Shown: positions 1 to 6,983 of the stretch, piece by piece
Numbering within the stretch: position 1 is the stretch's first letter
Layout: the number at the start of each line of letters is the position of its first letter
NCBI GenBank assembly: GCA_027052485.1
Contig: JALUFA010000214.1
Span: 1-7,962 of the forward strand
Length of the DNA: 7,962 bases
Source: Hydrogenothermaceae bacterium
Lineage (GTDB): Bacteria; Aquificota; Aquificia; Aquificales; Hydrogenothermaceae
Reading direction: 5' to 3'
Made by a program: the position numbers and the translations under genes
The notes under the pieces: generated by a model
What the model was told of the DNA's origin: nothing
What the model saw: only the letters and a program-made list of their open reading frames with translations
Database searches by the model: none

Positions 1-1475
1 TCTTTTATCTGTATCAGGTCAGAAAGTTTTCTCTCTTTTACGCTGTCATGGGCTTTGAGTTTTCCCTTGTAAAAGTGCTGGGATGGAAAAGCCATGATTT
101 TTTCGTTCATCCTGTACTGGAGCTGTAGCATGTAAACAACTTCTGGATAGAGCTTTGTGAAGCGTTCAAACATTGTAAATGCAAGGTCTTTTGCCTCTTC
201 ACTTAAGATTGTAGGGGGTAGCTGTTTGTGGTCTCCAGCAAGGACTGCCTTTGGTGCTTTTATAAGAGGCATCAAGCATGATGGCTCGGTTGCCTGTGCT
301 GCTTCATCAATAAACACCACATCAAAGGTTTTTTCTCTTAAAAAGTCAGACTGGCTTCCTGAGTTGGTTGCAAGTACCACATCTGAGGTATCAATTATCT
401 CATCTATTATCTGCTGCTCTATTTTTCTCTTTTGTTCTATCAGCTTTTGAATTTCCTGCTGGAGTAAAATCCAGTTAGCCATAGACTTTATCGTTTCTAT
501 TTTGTGGCCTCTTACCTTCTTTCCCTCTTTTGCGTACTTGATTATCTCAAGGTCTGTTAGGCCTCTCCTCTTTGCAGGTACAGGTTTTGTAAACTCTTCC
601 TGCTGTTTTTTTAACTTTTCAATCTTGTTTTCTATTTCTCTGATTTTTTGGTAGTCTTTGTGTTTGGTTATCTTTACGTCCAAAGACTGGTCTAAAAGCT
701 CCTGCCTTAGGCGTGCCGGGTGTCCTATTCTTACTACGTTTATGTTGTACTTTAAAAGTCCTTCTACAAGGTTATCTACGGCTGTATTGCTGTCAGCAGT
801 TGCCAGTACGTGTTTTCCTCGCTTTACGTGTTGTATGATGCTTTCTATAACTGTTGTGGTTTTTCCTGTTCCGGGAGGTCCATGGATTAAAAACAGCTGT
901 TTTGCGGCCAGTGATAGCTTTACAGCTTCCCTTTGAAACTGGTTTAAATCCTCATTCACAAAGTCTATATCTTCTTTTTCTTCAATCTCTGGTTTTTTAT
1001 GTCCTAAAACAACTTCATCGTCAAACTTAGAGTAGCCCTTTTCAAACAGTTCTAATGTGGCCAGCATACGTTTAAAGGTTATATCGTTTACGTAAAGGTC
1101 TATACGGTATCTGAGTTTTGGGTTAATCTTTTGAGACAGGATAACAGTTAAAAATTTAGTTCCCTTTTCTAAAACTGTGCCTTCTATGCCATCTTTTAAA
1201 GGGTCTTTCACGCTTACAAGAACTAAATCACCGACGTTGATTTGGTGCTGCGGCATATCTTCACGGGAAAATCGGTAAGCGTAAAAACCGCCAATGTACT
1301 CACCTAGGTATTTGGCCTTGCAGTTTAGTATTGCTCTTCCGCGTTTTTCCCTTTCTTTTGGTTTCAGGTTTTTTATCTCGTTTATATGAAACTCTTTTTC
1401 TGCTTCTCTCTCTTTTTGTATTAATGGTTCAAAGTAGTTTCTGTAATCGGTTCTGTCTTTAAATTTTAGTCTCAA
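1..1475 (-). CDS. Upf1/IGHMBP2-like superfamily 1B helicase, 3' end beyond window
   Basis: ATP-dependent DNA or RNA helicase of the Upf1/SMUBP-2/Dna2 branch of superfamily 1; 491 codons are visible and the frame is still open at base 1. Residues about 40-150 look like the beta-barrel (domain 1B) seen before the core in this family. Then come a Q-motif (LNQFQREAV, about 177-185), Walker A HGPPGTGKTT (198-207), motif Ia ATADSNTAVDN (225-235), VVRIGHPARL (247-256), Walker B DEAAQ (390-394), motif III GDHKQLPPT (414-422) and QYRMN (453-457). Motifs V and VI would lie beyond the window. A Lys/Glu/Gln-rich helical segment (about 260-375) sits between Ia and II, where this family carries its stalk/1C insertion. 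The start is TTG: the first in-frame ATG is at about base 1256, inside the barrel, and GAGGGGG lies 6 bases before the TTG. It overlaps the upstream heptosyltransferase gene by 17 bases. The family is clear; the substrate cannot be told. Confidence 0.9.
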   Translation of the reverse strand, partial: MRLKFKDRTDYRNYFEPLIQKEREAEKEFHINEIKNLKPKEREKRGRAILNCKAKYLGEYIGGFYAYRFSREDMPQHQINVGDLVLVSVKDPLKDGIEGTVLEKGTKFLTVILSQKINPKLRYRIDLYVNDITFKRMLATLELFEKGYSKFDDEVVLGHKKPEIEEKEDIDFVNEDLNQFQREAVKLSLAAKQLFLIHGPPGTGKTTTVIESIIQHVKRGKHVLATADSNTAVDNLVEGLLKYNINVVRIGHPARLRQELLDQSLDVKITKHKDYQKIREIENKIEKLKKQQEEFTKPVPAKRRGLTDLEIIKYAKEGKKVRGHKIETIKSMANWILLQQEIQKLIEQKRKIEQQIIDEIIDTSDVVLATNSGSQSDFLREKTFDVVFIDEAAQATEPSCLMPLIKAPKAVLAGDHKQLPPTILSEEAKDLAFTMFERFTKLYPEVVYMLQLQYRMNEKIMAFPSQHFYKGKLKAHDSVKERKLSDLIQIK

Positions 1476-2478
1476 CAGGTTCCCCCTCTTTTAAGATTTT
1501 GTTTAGAGAATTTAAGACCATATCAGGAGAAATCAACTTCATACACTCGTGGGTTTTTTTAGGGCATGTTTGATGTCCGTGTAAACCGCATGGGCGGCAG
1601 TCTAAATCTTTTATCTCAACGACTATTCCGTTTCTATAAGGAAAAAACCCAAGGTCTGTGGTGGTTGGGCCATAGATGTCTACAACTGGTACATTAAAGG
1701 CTACAGCCATGTGTACCGGTGCAGAGTCGTTGGAAATCAAAGCCTTAGCATGTCTTATCACAGAAAAGCTTTCCCTTAGGGATGTTTTTCCAACGAGATT
1801 TATAGGAGTTGTTTTAGTCAGTGATAGTATCTCTTCTGTGAACCCTTTATCTTCAGCCCCTCCAATTAAAACAACCTGAGTATCTTTTGACAGTCTGTCT
1901 ATAACCTCAGCAAAGCCTTCTCTAGTCCAGCGTTTTGTCTCCCATTTTGAACCGGGGGCAACGGCTATGTAATTTTTGCTGGTTAATCCCACTGTTTTTA
2001 TGAAGTTTTCCTCTTCTTCTGTTAAAAACAATTGGGAAAATCGATACACTTTTTCAGGGCTAAAATCTGGTAAAAGCTCAAGTAGGCGAAAGTTCCTGTC
2101 TATCTCATGAACTCCGTCAAATGTATGTTTAGCCTTTTTTGTGTATAAAAATGAAAATCCGGCTTTGTCAAAGCCTATTCTTTCAGGTATACGGGACAAA
2201 AAAAGTGAGTAAGCTGCCCTGTGGGAACGATGGGGAGATACTGCTAAATCAAACTTTTTTTCTTTCAGCTTCCTTATTAGACTAAAAGTTGAATCTTTTC
2301 TCTTATCAAAAACGATTATCTCATCAACGTTTGGATTGTGCTTTAAGACATCTTTTCCAAATGGTTTTGCGATAACTGAGAGTTTCGCCTCTGGATAGAT
2401 ATTTTTTAAAGTAGCTAATAGAGGGGTTGTTAGTATTAAATCTCCAAGAAACGCCGTCTGCCATACAACGATTTTCAT
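1459..2478 (-). CDS. waaF: Lipopolysaccharide heptosyltransferase (GT9 family, WaaF-like)
   Basis: Glycosyltransferase family 9 enzyme, 339 residues, a usual length. It is expected to transfer an ADP-activated heptose onto the growing LPS inner core at the cytoplasmic face of the inner membrane. The N-terminus MKIVVWQTAFLGDLILTTPL carries the family's acceptor-side loop, with Asp13 in the position of the proposed catalytic base. The C-terminal nucleotide-sugar domain has APGSKWETKRW (174-184), VVLIGG (202-207) and SNDSAPVHMA (249-258). A Cys cluster follows at C294, C297, C305 and C312, ending in HECM, as is common in WaaF-like proteins. ATG start, one base after the stop of the preceding small membrane-protein gene; no strong Shine-Dalgarno is visible, so translation is probably coupled. 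WaaF (heptosyltransferase II) is the best guess, but WaaC or another GT9 heptosyltransferase cannot be excluded without comparison. Confidence 0.88.
   Translation of the reverse strand: MKIVVWQTAFLGDLILTTPLLATLKNIYPEAKLSVIAKPFGKDVLKHNPNVDEIIVFDKRKDSTFSLIRKLKEKKFDLAVSPHRSHRAAYSLFLSRIPERIGFDKAGFSFLYTKKAKHTFDGVHEIDRNFRLLELLPDFSPEKVYRFSQLFLTEEEENFIKTVGLTSKNYIAVAPGSKWETKRWTREGFAEVIDRLSKDTQVVLIGGAEDKGFTEEILSLTKTTPINLVGKTSLRESFSVIRHAKALISNDSAPVHMAVAFNVPVVDIYGPTTTDLGFFPYRNGIVVEIKDLDCRPCGLHGHQTCPKKTHECMKLISPDMVLNSLNKILKEGEPVETKI
1482..1488 (-). promoter_or_regulatory. Ribosome binding site of the helicase gene
   Basis: GAGGGGG ends 6 bases before the TTG at 1475-1473 and lies inside the last codons of the heptosyltransferase gene. 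It supports the TTG start over the distant internal ATG. Confidence 0.6.
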
Positions 2479-2479
2479 G

Positions 2480-2905
2480 TTAGCTTTTTATTAGTAAAAA
2501 TGGAATTGAACCTAACGCTCCAATAACAGTTAACCCCACTGCAATGTTTCCAACTTTTTTCCATAATAGTATTTTCTTTTTGTAATCTTCAACAACGGCG
2601 ATAAAAAACTCATCAAAGGATGGTTTTAAGCGGTGTTTTTTCCGCACTTCTTCTACTTTTTGTTTGAATTCATCAGTAGAAAGTTTTTCACTATCATTTA
2701 TCAACTGTTGGAGGTCTTTATTTAAATTCCTATACTTGTAAATGTTTTTATTTTCTAAGAAACTTTCTGTGTAGTACTCTTGTAGGTTTGCTTTAAGTAT
2801 TTTTGCCAGTTGTCTTGAAATAAACCACATTGCAACGCCACTGACAACGGCTAAAAGTAGTCCTATTATCAACATAAAGTTAAAAATTAACTGTATATAA
2901 ATCAT
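2480..2905 (-). CDS. Unknown small protein with two membrane segments
   Basis: I do not recognise this 141-residue protein. It has a hydrophobic segment near the N-terminus (about 5-29) followed by the positive stretch RQLAK. A charged, mostly helical middle follows (about 35-110, many Lys, Glu, Asn and Gln). A second hydrophobic segment lies at about 118-139, preceded by YKKK and WKK. By the positive-inside rule the middle should be cytoplasmic and both termini should face the periplasm. There are no cysteines and no recognisable catalytic motif. The ATG start overlaps the accA stop as ATGA, and the stop lies one base before the heptosyltransferase ATG, so it is almost certainly co-translated with both. 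Position between a fatty-acid and an LPS gene hints at an envelope role, but that is context only. Confidence 0.8.
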   Translation of the reverse strand: MIYIQLIFNFMLIIGLLLAVVSGVAMWFISRQLAKILKANLQEYYTESFLENKNIYKYRNLNKDLQQLINDSEKLSTDEFKQKVEEVRKKHRLKPSFDEFFIAVVEDYKKKILLWKKVGNIAVGLTVIGALGSIPFLLIKS

Positions 2906-3846
2906 CTTTCCGCAAATCTTCCCATTGAGTAAAACTTACTTTCCCTCTGGGCTATCAGCTCATCGGGAGATAGATTCTCAAGCTGCTTTAAGTGCTTTTT
3001 TATGTATCGTTTTACGATTTTCAACGTTTTTTCTGGCTGTAAGTGGGCTCCTCCGCATGGCTCAGGTATTATCTCATCTATTATTCCTAGCTCTAGCAGG
3101 TCTTTTGCAGTTATCTTCAGGTTTTCTGCAGCAACCGGTGCCTTTTCTTGGGTTTTATAAAGTATTGCGGCGCATCCTTCAGGAGATATTACCGAGTATA
3201 TAGAGTTTTCAAGCATTAAAACCCTGTTCCCAACTCCTAGGGCTAAAGCTCCGCCGCTTCCACCTTCCCCTATAACAACAGCTATGGTAGGTACCTTTAA
3301 GTCTGCCATTGTGGCGATACTTTCGGCTATTGCTTGAGATTGTCCCCTTTCTTCGGCACCTATTCCCGGGTAAGCTCCTGGAGTGTCTATGAAAGTTATA
3401 ACAGGTCTTTTAAACTTTTCTGCCATTTTCATAAGTCTTATGGCCTTTCTGTATCCTTCAGGATGGGGCATTCCAAAGTTTCTCTCTATTTTTTCCTTTG
3501 TGTCTCTTCCCTTTTCATGACCTATAATGCAAACAGGTTTTCCATCAAGAAAACCAAATCCACCTATGATAGCTTTATCGTCTCCAAACTTTCTATCTCC
3601 ATGTAGCTCTACAAAATCAGTGAAAATTCCTTTTATGTAGTCGGATGTATGAGGTCTTTTGGGATGCCTTGCCAGCTGGGTTTTCTCCCAAGGAGTAAGG
3701 CTTTGTATGTACTTCTTGCCAAGTTCTTTAAGCTTTTGTCTTGCCTTTCTATACTCTTCTAAGTACTGCTTTTCTCCACTTTTTACCTTACTTCTTAAGA
3801 CTTCTACCTTTTTTATGTACTCCTCTATCTGGCTTTGTAAATCCAA
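2902..3846 (-). CDS. accA: Acetyl-CoA carboxylase carboxyltransferase subunit alpha
   Basis: Alpha subunit of the acetyl-CoA carboxylase carboxyltransferase, which with AccD moves the carboxyl group from biotin on AccB to acetyl-CoA to make malonyl-CoA, the first committed step of fatty acid synthesis. At 314 residues it is close to E. coli AccA. Conserved blocks are LARHPKRPHTSDY (58-70), KGRDTKEKIERNFGMP (112-127), ITFIDTPGAYPG (150-161), the oxyanion-hole glycines GEGGSGGALA (193-202), YSVISPEGCAAIL (217-229) and IIPEPCGGAH (259-268). The N-terminus is the usual helical, charged region. The start is TTG with AAGGGG 8 bases upstream; no ATG fits the conserved N-terminal length. It begins 5 bases after the exchanger stop and its stop overlaps the next ATG. 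accD is not in the window. Confidence 0.97.
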   Translation of the reverse strand: MDLQSQIEEYIKKVEVLRSKVKSGEKQYLEEYRKARQKLKELGKKYIQSLTPWEKTQLARHPKRPHTSDYIKGIFTDFVELHGDRKFGDDKAIIGGFGFLDGKPVCIIGHEKGRDTKEKIERNFGMPHPEGYRKAIRLMKMAEKFKRPVITFIDTPGAYPGIGAEERGQSQAIAESIATMADLKVPTIAVVIGEGGSGGALALGVGNRVLMLENSIYSVISPEGCAAILYKTQEKAPVAAENLKITAKDLLELGIIDEIIPEPCGGAHLQPEKTLKIVKRYIKKHLKQLENLSPDELIAQRESKFYSMGRFAER

Positions 3847-3851
3847 TAGAT

Positions 3852-4853
3852 TTACCCCTTAATATTTTTTATTGCTAAAACTAAGTATATCAGGTAAAAC
3901 ACAATCCCTGACGTTATTCCAAAGGTTAAAATCCTTTTATTTGTGTATGAAAAAGCCAGTACAAGGAAACTGGCAATAATGGCAAAAATTCCTGATATCA
4001 TTGCAAGCTGGTCTAGCTTCCACTGGGTAAAAACGACACCAAAGCTAACTGGAATGCTACTTTGAAAAACCATTGCTCCGCTGATGTTCCCCACCGCTAA
4101 TGAGTCTTTACCCCTTAAAACCCAAAGGACGCTGTTGACTTTTTCTGGCAGTTCTGTTGCTATAGGGGCAACCAGTAGAGAAAACAGTAGAGGTGAAAGT
4201 CCAAACTGAATGCTTATCTTCTGCAAACCTTCAACAAAAGCATGGGCTCCTGCAATCATTAATCCAAGAGCAAATACCAGCTGGAATACCATTATCCCTA
4301 AGCCAGGATTTTTGGACTTTGGAGCAAAGTACAGTTTCTCTACTCCTTCAACCTCTTCACTTTCACTTCTTAACGTTATAAGCACGTAAAACACGTAAAG
4401 GGAGAGTAAGAATATTGCTGTAAATACCCTTAACAGATGATTTTCAAACGGGACAATAAAAAGGGCTATAGAGTAGGCAAACAGGAAGAATATTAAATCC
4501 CTTCTTAAACCAACTTCTTCAACCTTTAAGGCTAGGTCTCTCTTTTTTGCCAGATAAGCCAGTATTACAGTTAAACCTACCAGCGGAAATGCTAGGGTAG
4601 ATAGCATAAACGGTGCACCGAGGATAGCTCCTACACCTATATCTTCTCCCGATGCTTCATCAAAAAATAAAACCGCAATTATCGGAAGGATTGTTTCAGG
4701 AAGGGCAGTACCTACCGCTGCAAGGATACTGCCTGTTGCATTTTTAGAAAGGTTTAGCTTATCGCCGATAGCCTCTACAGCATTTGTAAATAGCTCACCT
4801 GATACTAAAATCAGGGTAAGCCCTAGTAAAAAAAGAAAAAAATCTATAACCAT
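3852..4853 (-). CDS. Na+/Ca2+ exchanger-family (CaCA) membrane transporter
   Basis: A 333-residue integral membrane protein with about ten hydrophobic segments in two halves, as in the calcium/cation antiporter superfamily. The alpha-1 repeat (about 18-60) has GTALPE with Glu53. The alpha-2 repeat (about 202-272) has ATELPE with Glu234 and Glu237 and then AVGNISGA. The Glu of each LPE motif is an ion ligand in the family. A hydrophilic, Glu-rich loop (about 161-182) joins the halves, the usual place for the central loop. The family's GN..GSN pattern after alpha-1 is here GAILGAP (75-81), so the ion site is not the standard one and the transported ion (Ca2+/Na+, H+ or another cation) is uncertain. 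ATG start; TAATG overlap with the rpsA stop, so coupled to S1. Its stop is 5 bases before accA. The family call is firm, the specificity is not. Confidence 0.87.
   Translation of the reverse strand: MVIDFFLFLLGLTLILVSGELFTNAVEAIGDKLNLSKNATGSILAAVGTALPETILPIIAVLFFDEASGEDIGVGAILGAPFMLSTLAFPLVGLTVILAYLAKKRDLALKVEEVGLRRDLIFFLFAYSIALFIVPFENHLLRVFTAIFLLSLYVFYVLITLRSESEEVEGVEKLYFAPKSKNPGLGIMVFQLVFALGLMIAGAHAFVEGLQKISIQFGLSPLLFSLLVAPIATELPEKVNSVLWVLRGKDSLAVGNISGAMVFQSSIPVSFGVVFTQWKLDQLAMISGIFAIIASFLVLAFSYTNKRILTFGITSGIVFYLIYLVLAIKNIKG
3855..3860 (-). promoter_or_regulatory. Ribosome binding site of accA
   Basis: AAGGGG lies 8 bases before the accA TTG (3846-3844), immediately before the TAA stop of the exchanger gene (3854-3852). 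It decides in favour of the TTG start and places accA initiation at the termination site of the upstream gene. Confidence 0.6.
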
Positions 4854-6514
4854 TACGACTCTTTTTTCTTCCTCTCTTCAAGTTTTTTCTTAATCAGCTC
4901 TCCTAGAGTTCCAAGTCCCTCACCTTTAGGTTTTACCTTGCTTATGACCTCTTCTAGCTCTTTCTTTTCTTTATCTTTTTCTAATGCTCTTATGCTTAAA
5001 ACAATATCTTTTCCGTTGATTTTTATTATTTTTGCCTCTACTTCCTGCCCTAAAGAAAGCTTATCACTTGGAATTTCAATTTTTTCTTTGGAGATTTCTT
5101 TTACGGGAATGAAACCTTCTACGTCCTCTGCAAGCTTTACAATAGCTCCCCTATCAATGAGTTTGATTACTTTTCCTTTTACGTAATCTCCAACTTTATG
5201 GGTTGAAAGGTAGAGTTTCCATGGGTCTTCTTTAAACTGTTTTAGTCCCAGTCTAACCTTGTCTTTTTCCTTTCCTAAGACTTTAAACTTAAGCTTTTTC
5301 TTACCTTTTAAAATCTGTCTGATGCTTTTTATTTTTGGATTCCACGTTGCATCTTCAAGGTGTAAAATTCCCTCTATTTCCCCTAGGTCTATAAACGCAA
5401 CTTTGTTTTTAACGTCTTTTATTTCTGCCTCTACTTCTGAGCCTTCTGGATGTTCTTGCAAGAATTTATCTACAGGGTGAGGCGTTGCCTGAGTGATAGA
5501 AAGTTTTAATCTTCTCTTTTCTGGGTCAAACTCTGTTATAACTGCTTCTACCTTATCTCCTTTTTTGTAAAGCTGCTTATACTTGTTTGGGTATATGTGG
5601 TGGGTCTGGGATTTATGGATAAATCCTTCAAGGTCTCCCACCTTAACAACCATACCGTAATCATTAAAGTCTACAACTTCAGCCTCTACTTTATCTCCAA
5701 CGTTTTTATCAAACTCTTTCCATGGGTTTGGCTCAAGGTCTCTCTTTGAAACGATAACTTTTTGGTTTTCTCTATCTATTGACTTTACCATTACCTCAAG
5801 CTGGTCTTGGGGTTGTAACTCGGTAATATTCTTATCCTTCTGCCAGCTGTAAAGGGACGCAGGTAAAAATCCGTACAGTATATCTCCTATAGAAACAACG
5901 GCTCCTTTGTCTGTGATTTTCACAACTTTTACTGGTATAGTGATACCTTCCTCTAGCTCATTTAGGAGTTTTTCACGTTTTTGTTTTTTCTCTTCTTCTA
6001 AAACTTTTTTTCTTGATACTACTATTCTTGGGCTTTTCCCTGATGTATCAAATGAGATTATGTAAACCTCAAACTCTTGTGGAAGTTCTTCCTCTCTTTT
6101 TAGACCAGTTTGGGAGGCTGGAAGGTAAGCTTTTACTCCTCCTAAATCCACGAGATATCCCTTTTCCAGTTTTCTATCTAGTTTTGCTACAACTTTTTTC
6201 TGGTTTTTAAATGCATCTTCAGCGTAGCTTAAAGCCTGTTTAAATCTTAGTGGTTTTCTCGTTAAAAGTGGATATCCTTCAAGTCTTTTGCCTGTGTATA
6301 TAGCTTCTATTGGTGTACCTTCTGGTAAGCCTTCAACTTCCTCTCTTTTGATTACTCCTTCTACTTTTTGCCCTATATCAACAAAGGCTTTGTCTCCCTG
6401 TATTTTTACTATTGAACCTTTTACAATATCCCCTTTTGAGTAATAACTCATCTGGTTTTCTTGTTCTAGGAGTTCTAGAAACTCCCTTTCTAGATTTTTG
6501 TCTACATTTTCCAT
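4853..6514 (-). CDS. rpsA: Ribosomal protein S1, six S1 RNA-binding domains
   Basis: 30S ribosomal protein S1, which binds mRNA with its OB-fold S1 domains and helps the small subunit recruit and unfold messages. At 553 residues it is nearly the length of E. coli S1 (557). Six S1 domains can be placed at roughly 27-88, 105-170, 190-258, 272-342, 357-427 and 440-510. The first starts at YSKGDIVKGSIVKI and the later ones show the repeated pattern of VGD.V.A.V, G..V.....EGFI and S.R. Domains 1 and 2 are the more divergent, ribosome-docking type. The Lys/Glu-rich tail ends with LGTLGELI, resembling the short conserved tail of many bacterial S1 proteins. ATG start with GAGGT 7 bases upstream; this site covers the stop of the preceding toxin gene. 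The stop overlaps the exchanger ATG by one base. The unbroken frame and complete domain set argue for a functional S1. Confidence 0.95.
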   Translation of the reverse strand: MENVDKNLEREFLELLEQENQMSYYSKGDIVKGSIVKIQGDKAFVDIGQKVEGVIKREEVEGLPEGTPIEAIYTGKRLEGYPLLTRKPLRFKQALSYAEDAFKNQKKVVAKLDRKLEKGYLVDLGGVKAYLPASQTGLKREEELPQEFEVYIISFDTSGKSPRIVVSRKKVLEEEKKQKREKLLNELEEGITIPVKVVKITDKGAVVSIGDILYGFLPASLYSWQKDKNITELQPQDQLEVMVKSIDRENQKVIVSKRDLEPNPWKEFDKNVGDKVEAEVVDFNDYGMVVKVGDLEGFIHKSQTHHIYPNKYKQLYKKGDKVEAVITEFDPEKRRLKLSITQATPHPVDKFLQEHPEGSEVEAEIKDVKNKVAFIDLGEIEGILHLEDATWNPKIKSIRQILKGKKKLKFKVLGKEKDKVRLGLKQFKEDPWKLYLSTHKVGDYVKGKVIKLIDRGAIVKLAEDVEGFIPVKEISKEKIEIPSDKLSLGQEVEAKIIKINGKDIVLSIRALEKDKEKKELEEVISKVKPKGEGLGTLGELIKKKLEERKKKES

Positions 6515-6521
6515 GGTTTTT

Positions 6522-6526
6522 ACCTC
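6522..6526 (-). promoter_or_regulatory. Ribosome binding site of rpsA, overlapping the hepT stop
   Basis: GAGGT lies 7 bases before the rpsA ATG (6514-6512). Its first bases, GA, are the last two bases of the toxin gene's TGA (6527-6525). A ribosome ending the toxin therefore stands on the S1 initiation site, so rpsA translation may be coupled to, or disturbed by, toxin translation. Confidence 0.75.
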
Positions 6527-6983
6527 ACAAACAGTATCTTTTTAATTTTATATAATTTTCTACTTTTTTAACTACATCTAATAAATCAGGAGAGTATTTT
6601 AATACTTGCGTAAAAACATCTGATATATCAATAATATATTCGTGAACCAATCTATTTCTTAAATCTTTCATTTCTATTAAAATCTCAAAGTTATCTACGA
6701 ATCCTCTTTTTTCGGCTCGAACAACTATATCAAGCTTATTGTCTATGCTTTCCAACTCATATATATCAAGATTTCGCAGTACTTTATATATTAGTAAATC
6801 TATTGTCCTACCAAATCTGCTGCTTAGAGCCTCAAGGTTTGTTAGCTGCTCTTCACTTAGGTCTTCTATAGAAGTAAACTGATAATCTTTACAAAGATGA
6901 TAACTTCGTTCTAGCCACAAACTATTTTTCTTTAAAAGCTCTAAATTTTCACATAAAAGTTTCTTAAGTTTTTCTCTACTCAA
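6525..6983 (-). CDS. hepT: HepT-like HEPN ribonuclease toxin (type VII toxin-antitoxin)
   Basis: A 152-residue helical HEPN-fold protein of the HepT (DUF86) family. Studied members are ribonucleases that act on mRNA or trim tRNA 3' ends and are silenced when the MNT partner adds AMP to the Tyr of the active motif. The signature R-x4-H-x-Y is intact as RNRLVHEY (Arg109, His114, Tyr116). The preceding helix FVDNFEILIEMKDL is typical, as is the later helical tail. The start is TTG, forming a TTGA overlap of 4 bases with the antitoxin stop; an in-frame stop two codons upstream excludes an earlier start. The stop lies 10 bases before rpsA. The 3' third is very AT-rich (about 24% GC in bases 6541-6720 by hand count, against about 33-38% in sampled lines of rpsA and accA), consistent with horizontal acquisition. 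Family and pairing are convincing; activity is inferred from intact residues. Confidence 0.88.
   Translation of the reverse strand: MSREKLKKLLCENLELLKKNSLWLERSYHLCKDYQFTSIEDLSEEQLTNLEALSSRFGRTIDLLIYKVLRNLDIYELESIDNKLDIVVRAEKRGFVDNFEILIEMKDLRNRLVHEYIIDISDVFTQVLKYSPDLLDVVKKVENYIKLKRYCL

Noticed and set aside
157..936. Plus-strand open frames of 90-100 codons
   Set aside because: They lie opposite the helicase gene, which shows all expected motifs in order on the minus strand. Their translations are low-complexity Ser/Phe-rich antisense sequence without recognisable domains.
2925..3862. Three plus-strand open frames opposite accA
   Set aside because: AccA is conserved along its whole length on the minus strand. 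The antisense frames have no family signature and no ribosome binding site.
3861..3872. Run of T on the plus strand as a terminator tail
   Set aside because: It encodes the C-terminus of the exchanger on the minus strand and has no adjacent GC-rich stem on either strand.
6535..6580. Possible promoter for rpsA inside the 3' end of hepT
   Set aside because: A TATAAA-like hexamer can be found, but AT-rich DNA gives many and no TTGACA-like box stands at the right distance.
6593..6606. Perfect 6-bp inverted repeat with 2-base loop (AGTATT TT AATACT)
   Set aside because: It lies in coding sequence of hepT in AT-rich DNA, the stem is short and weak and no partner site is seen, so chance is the simplest explanation.
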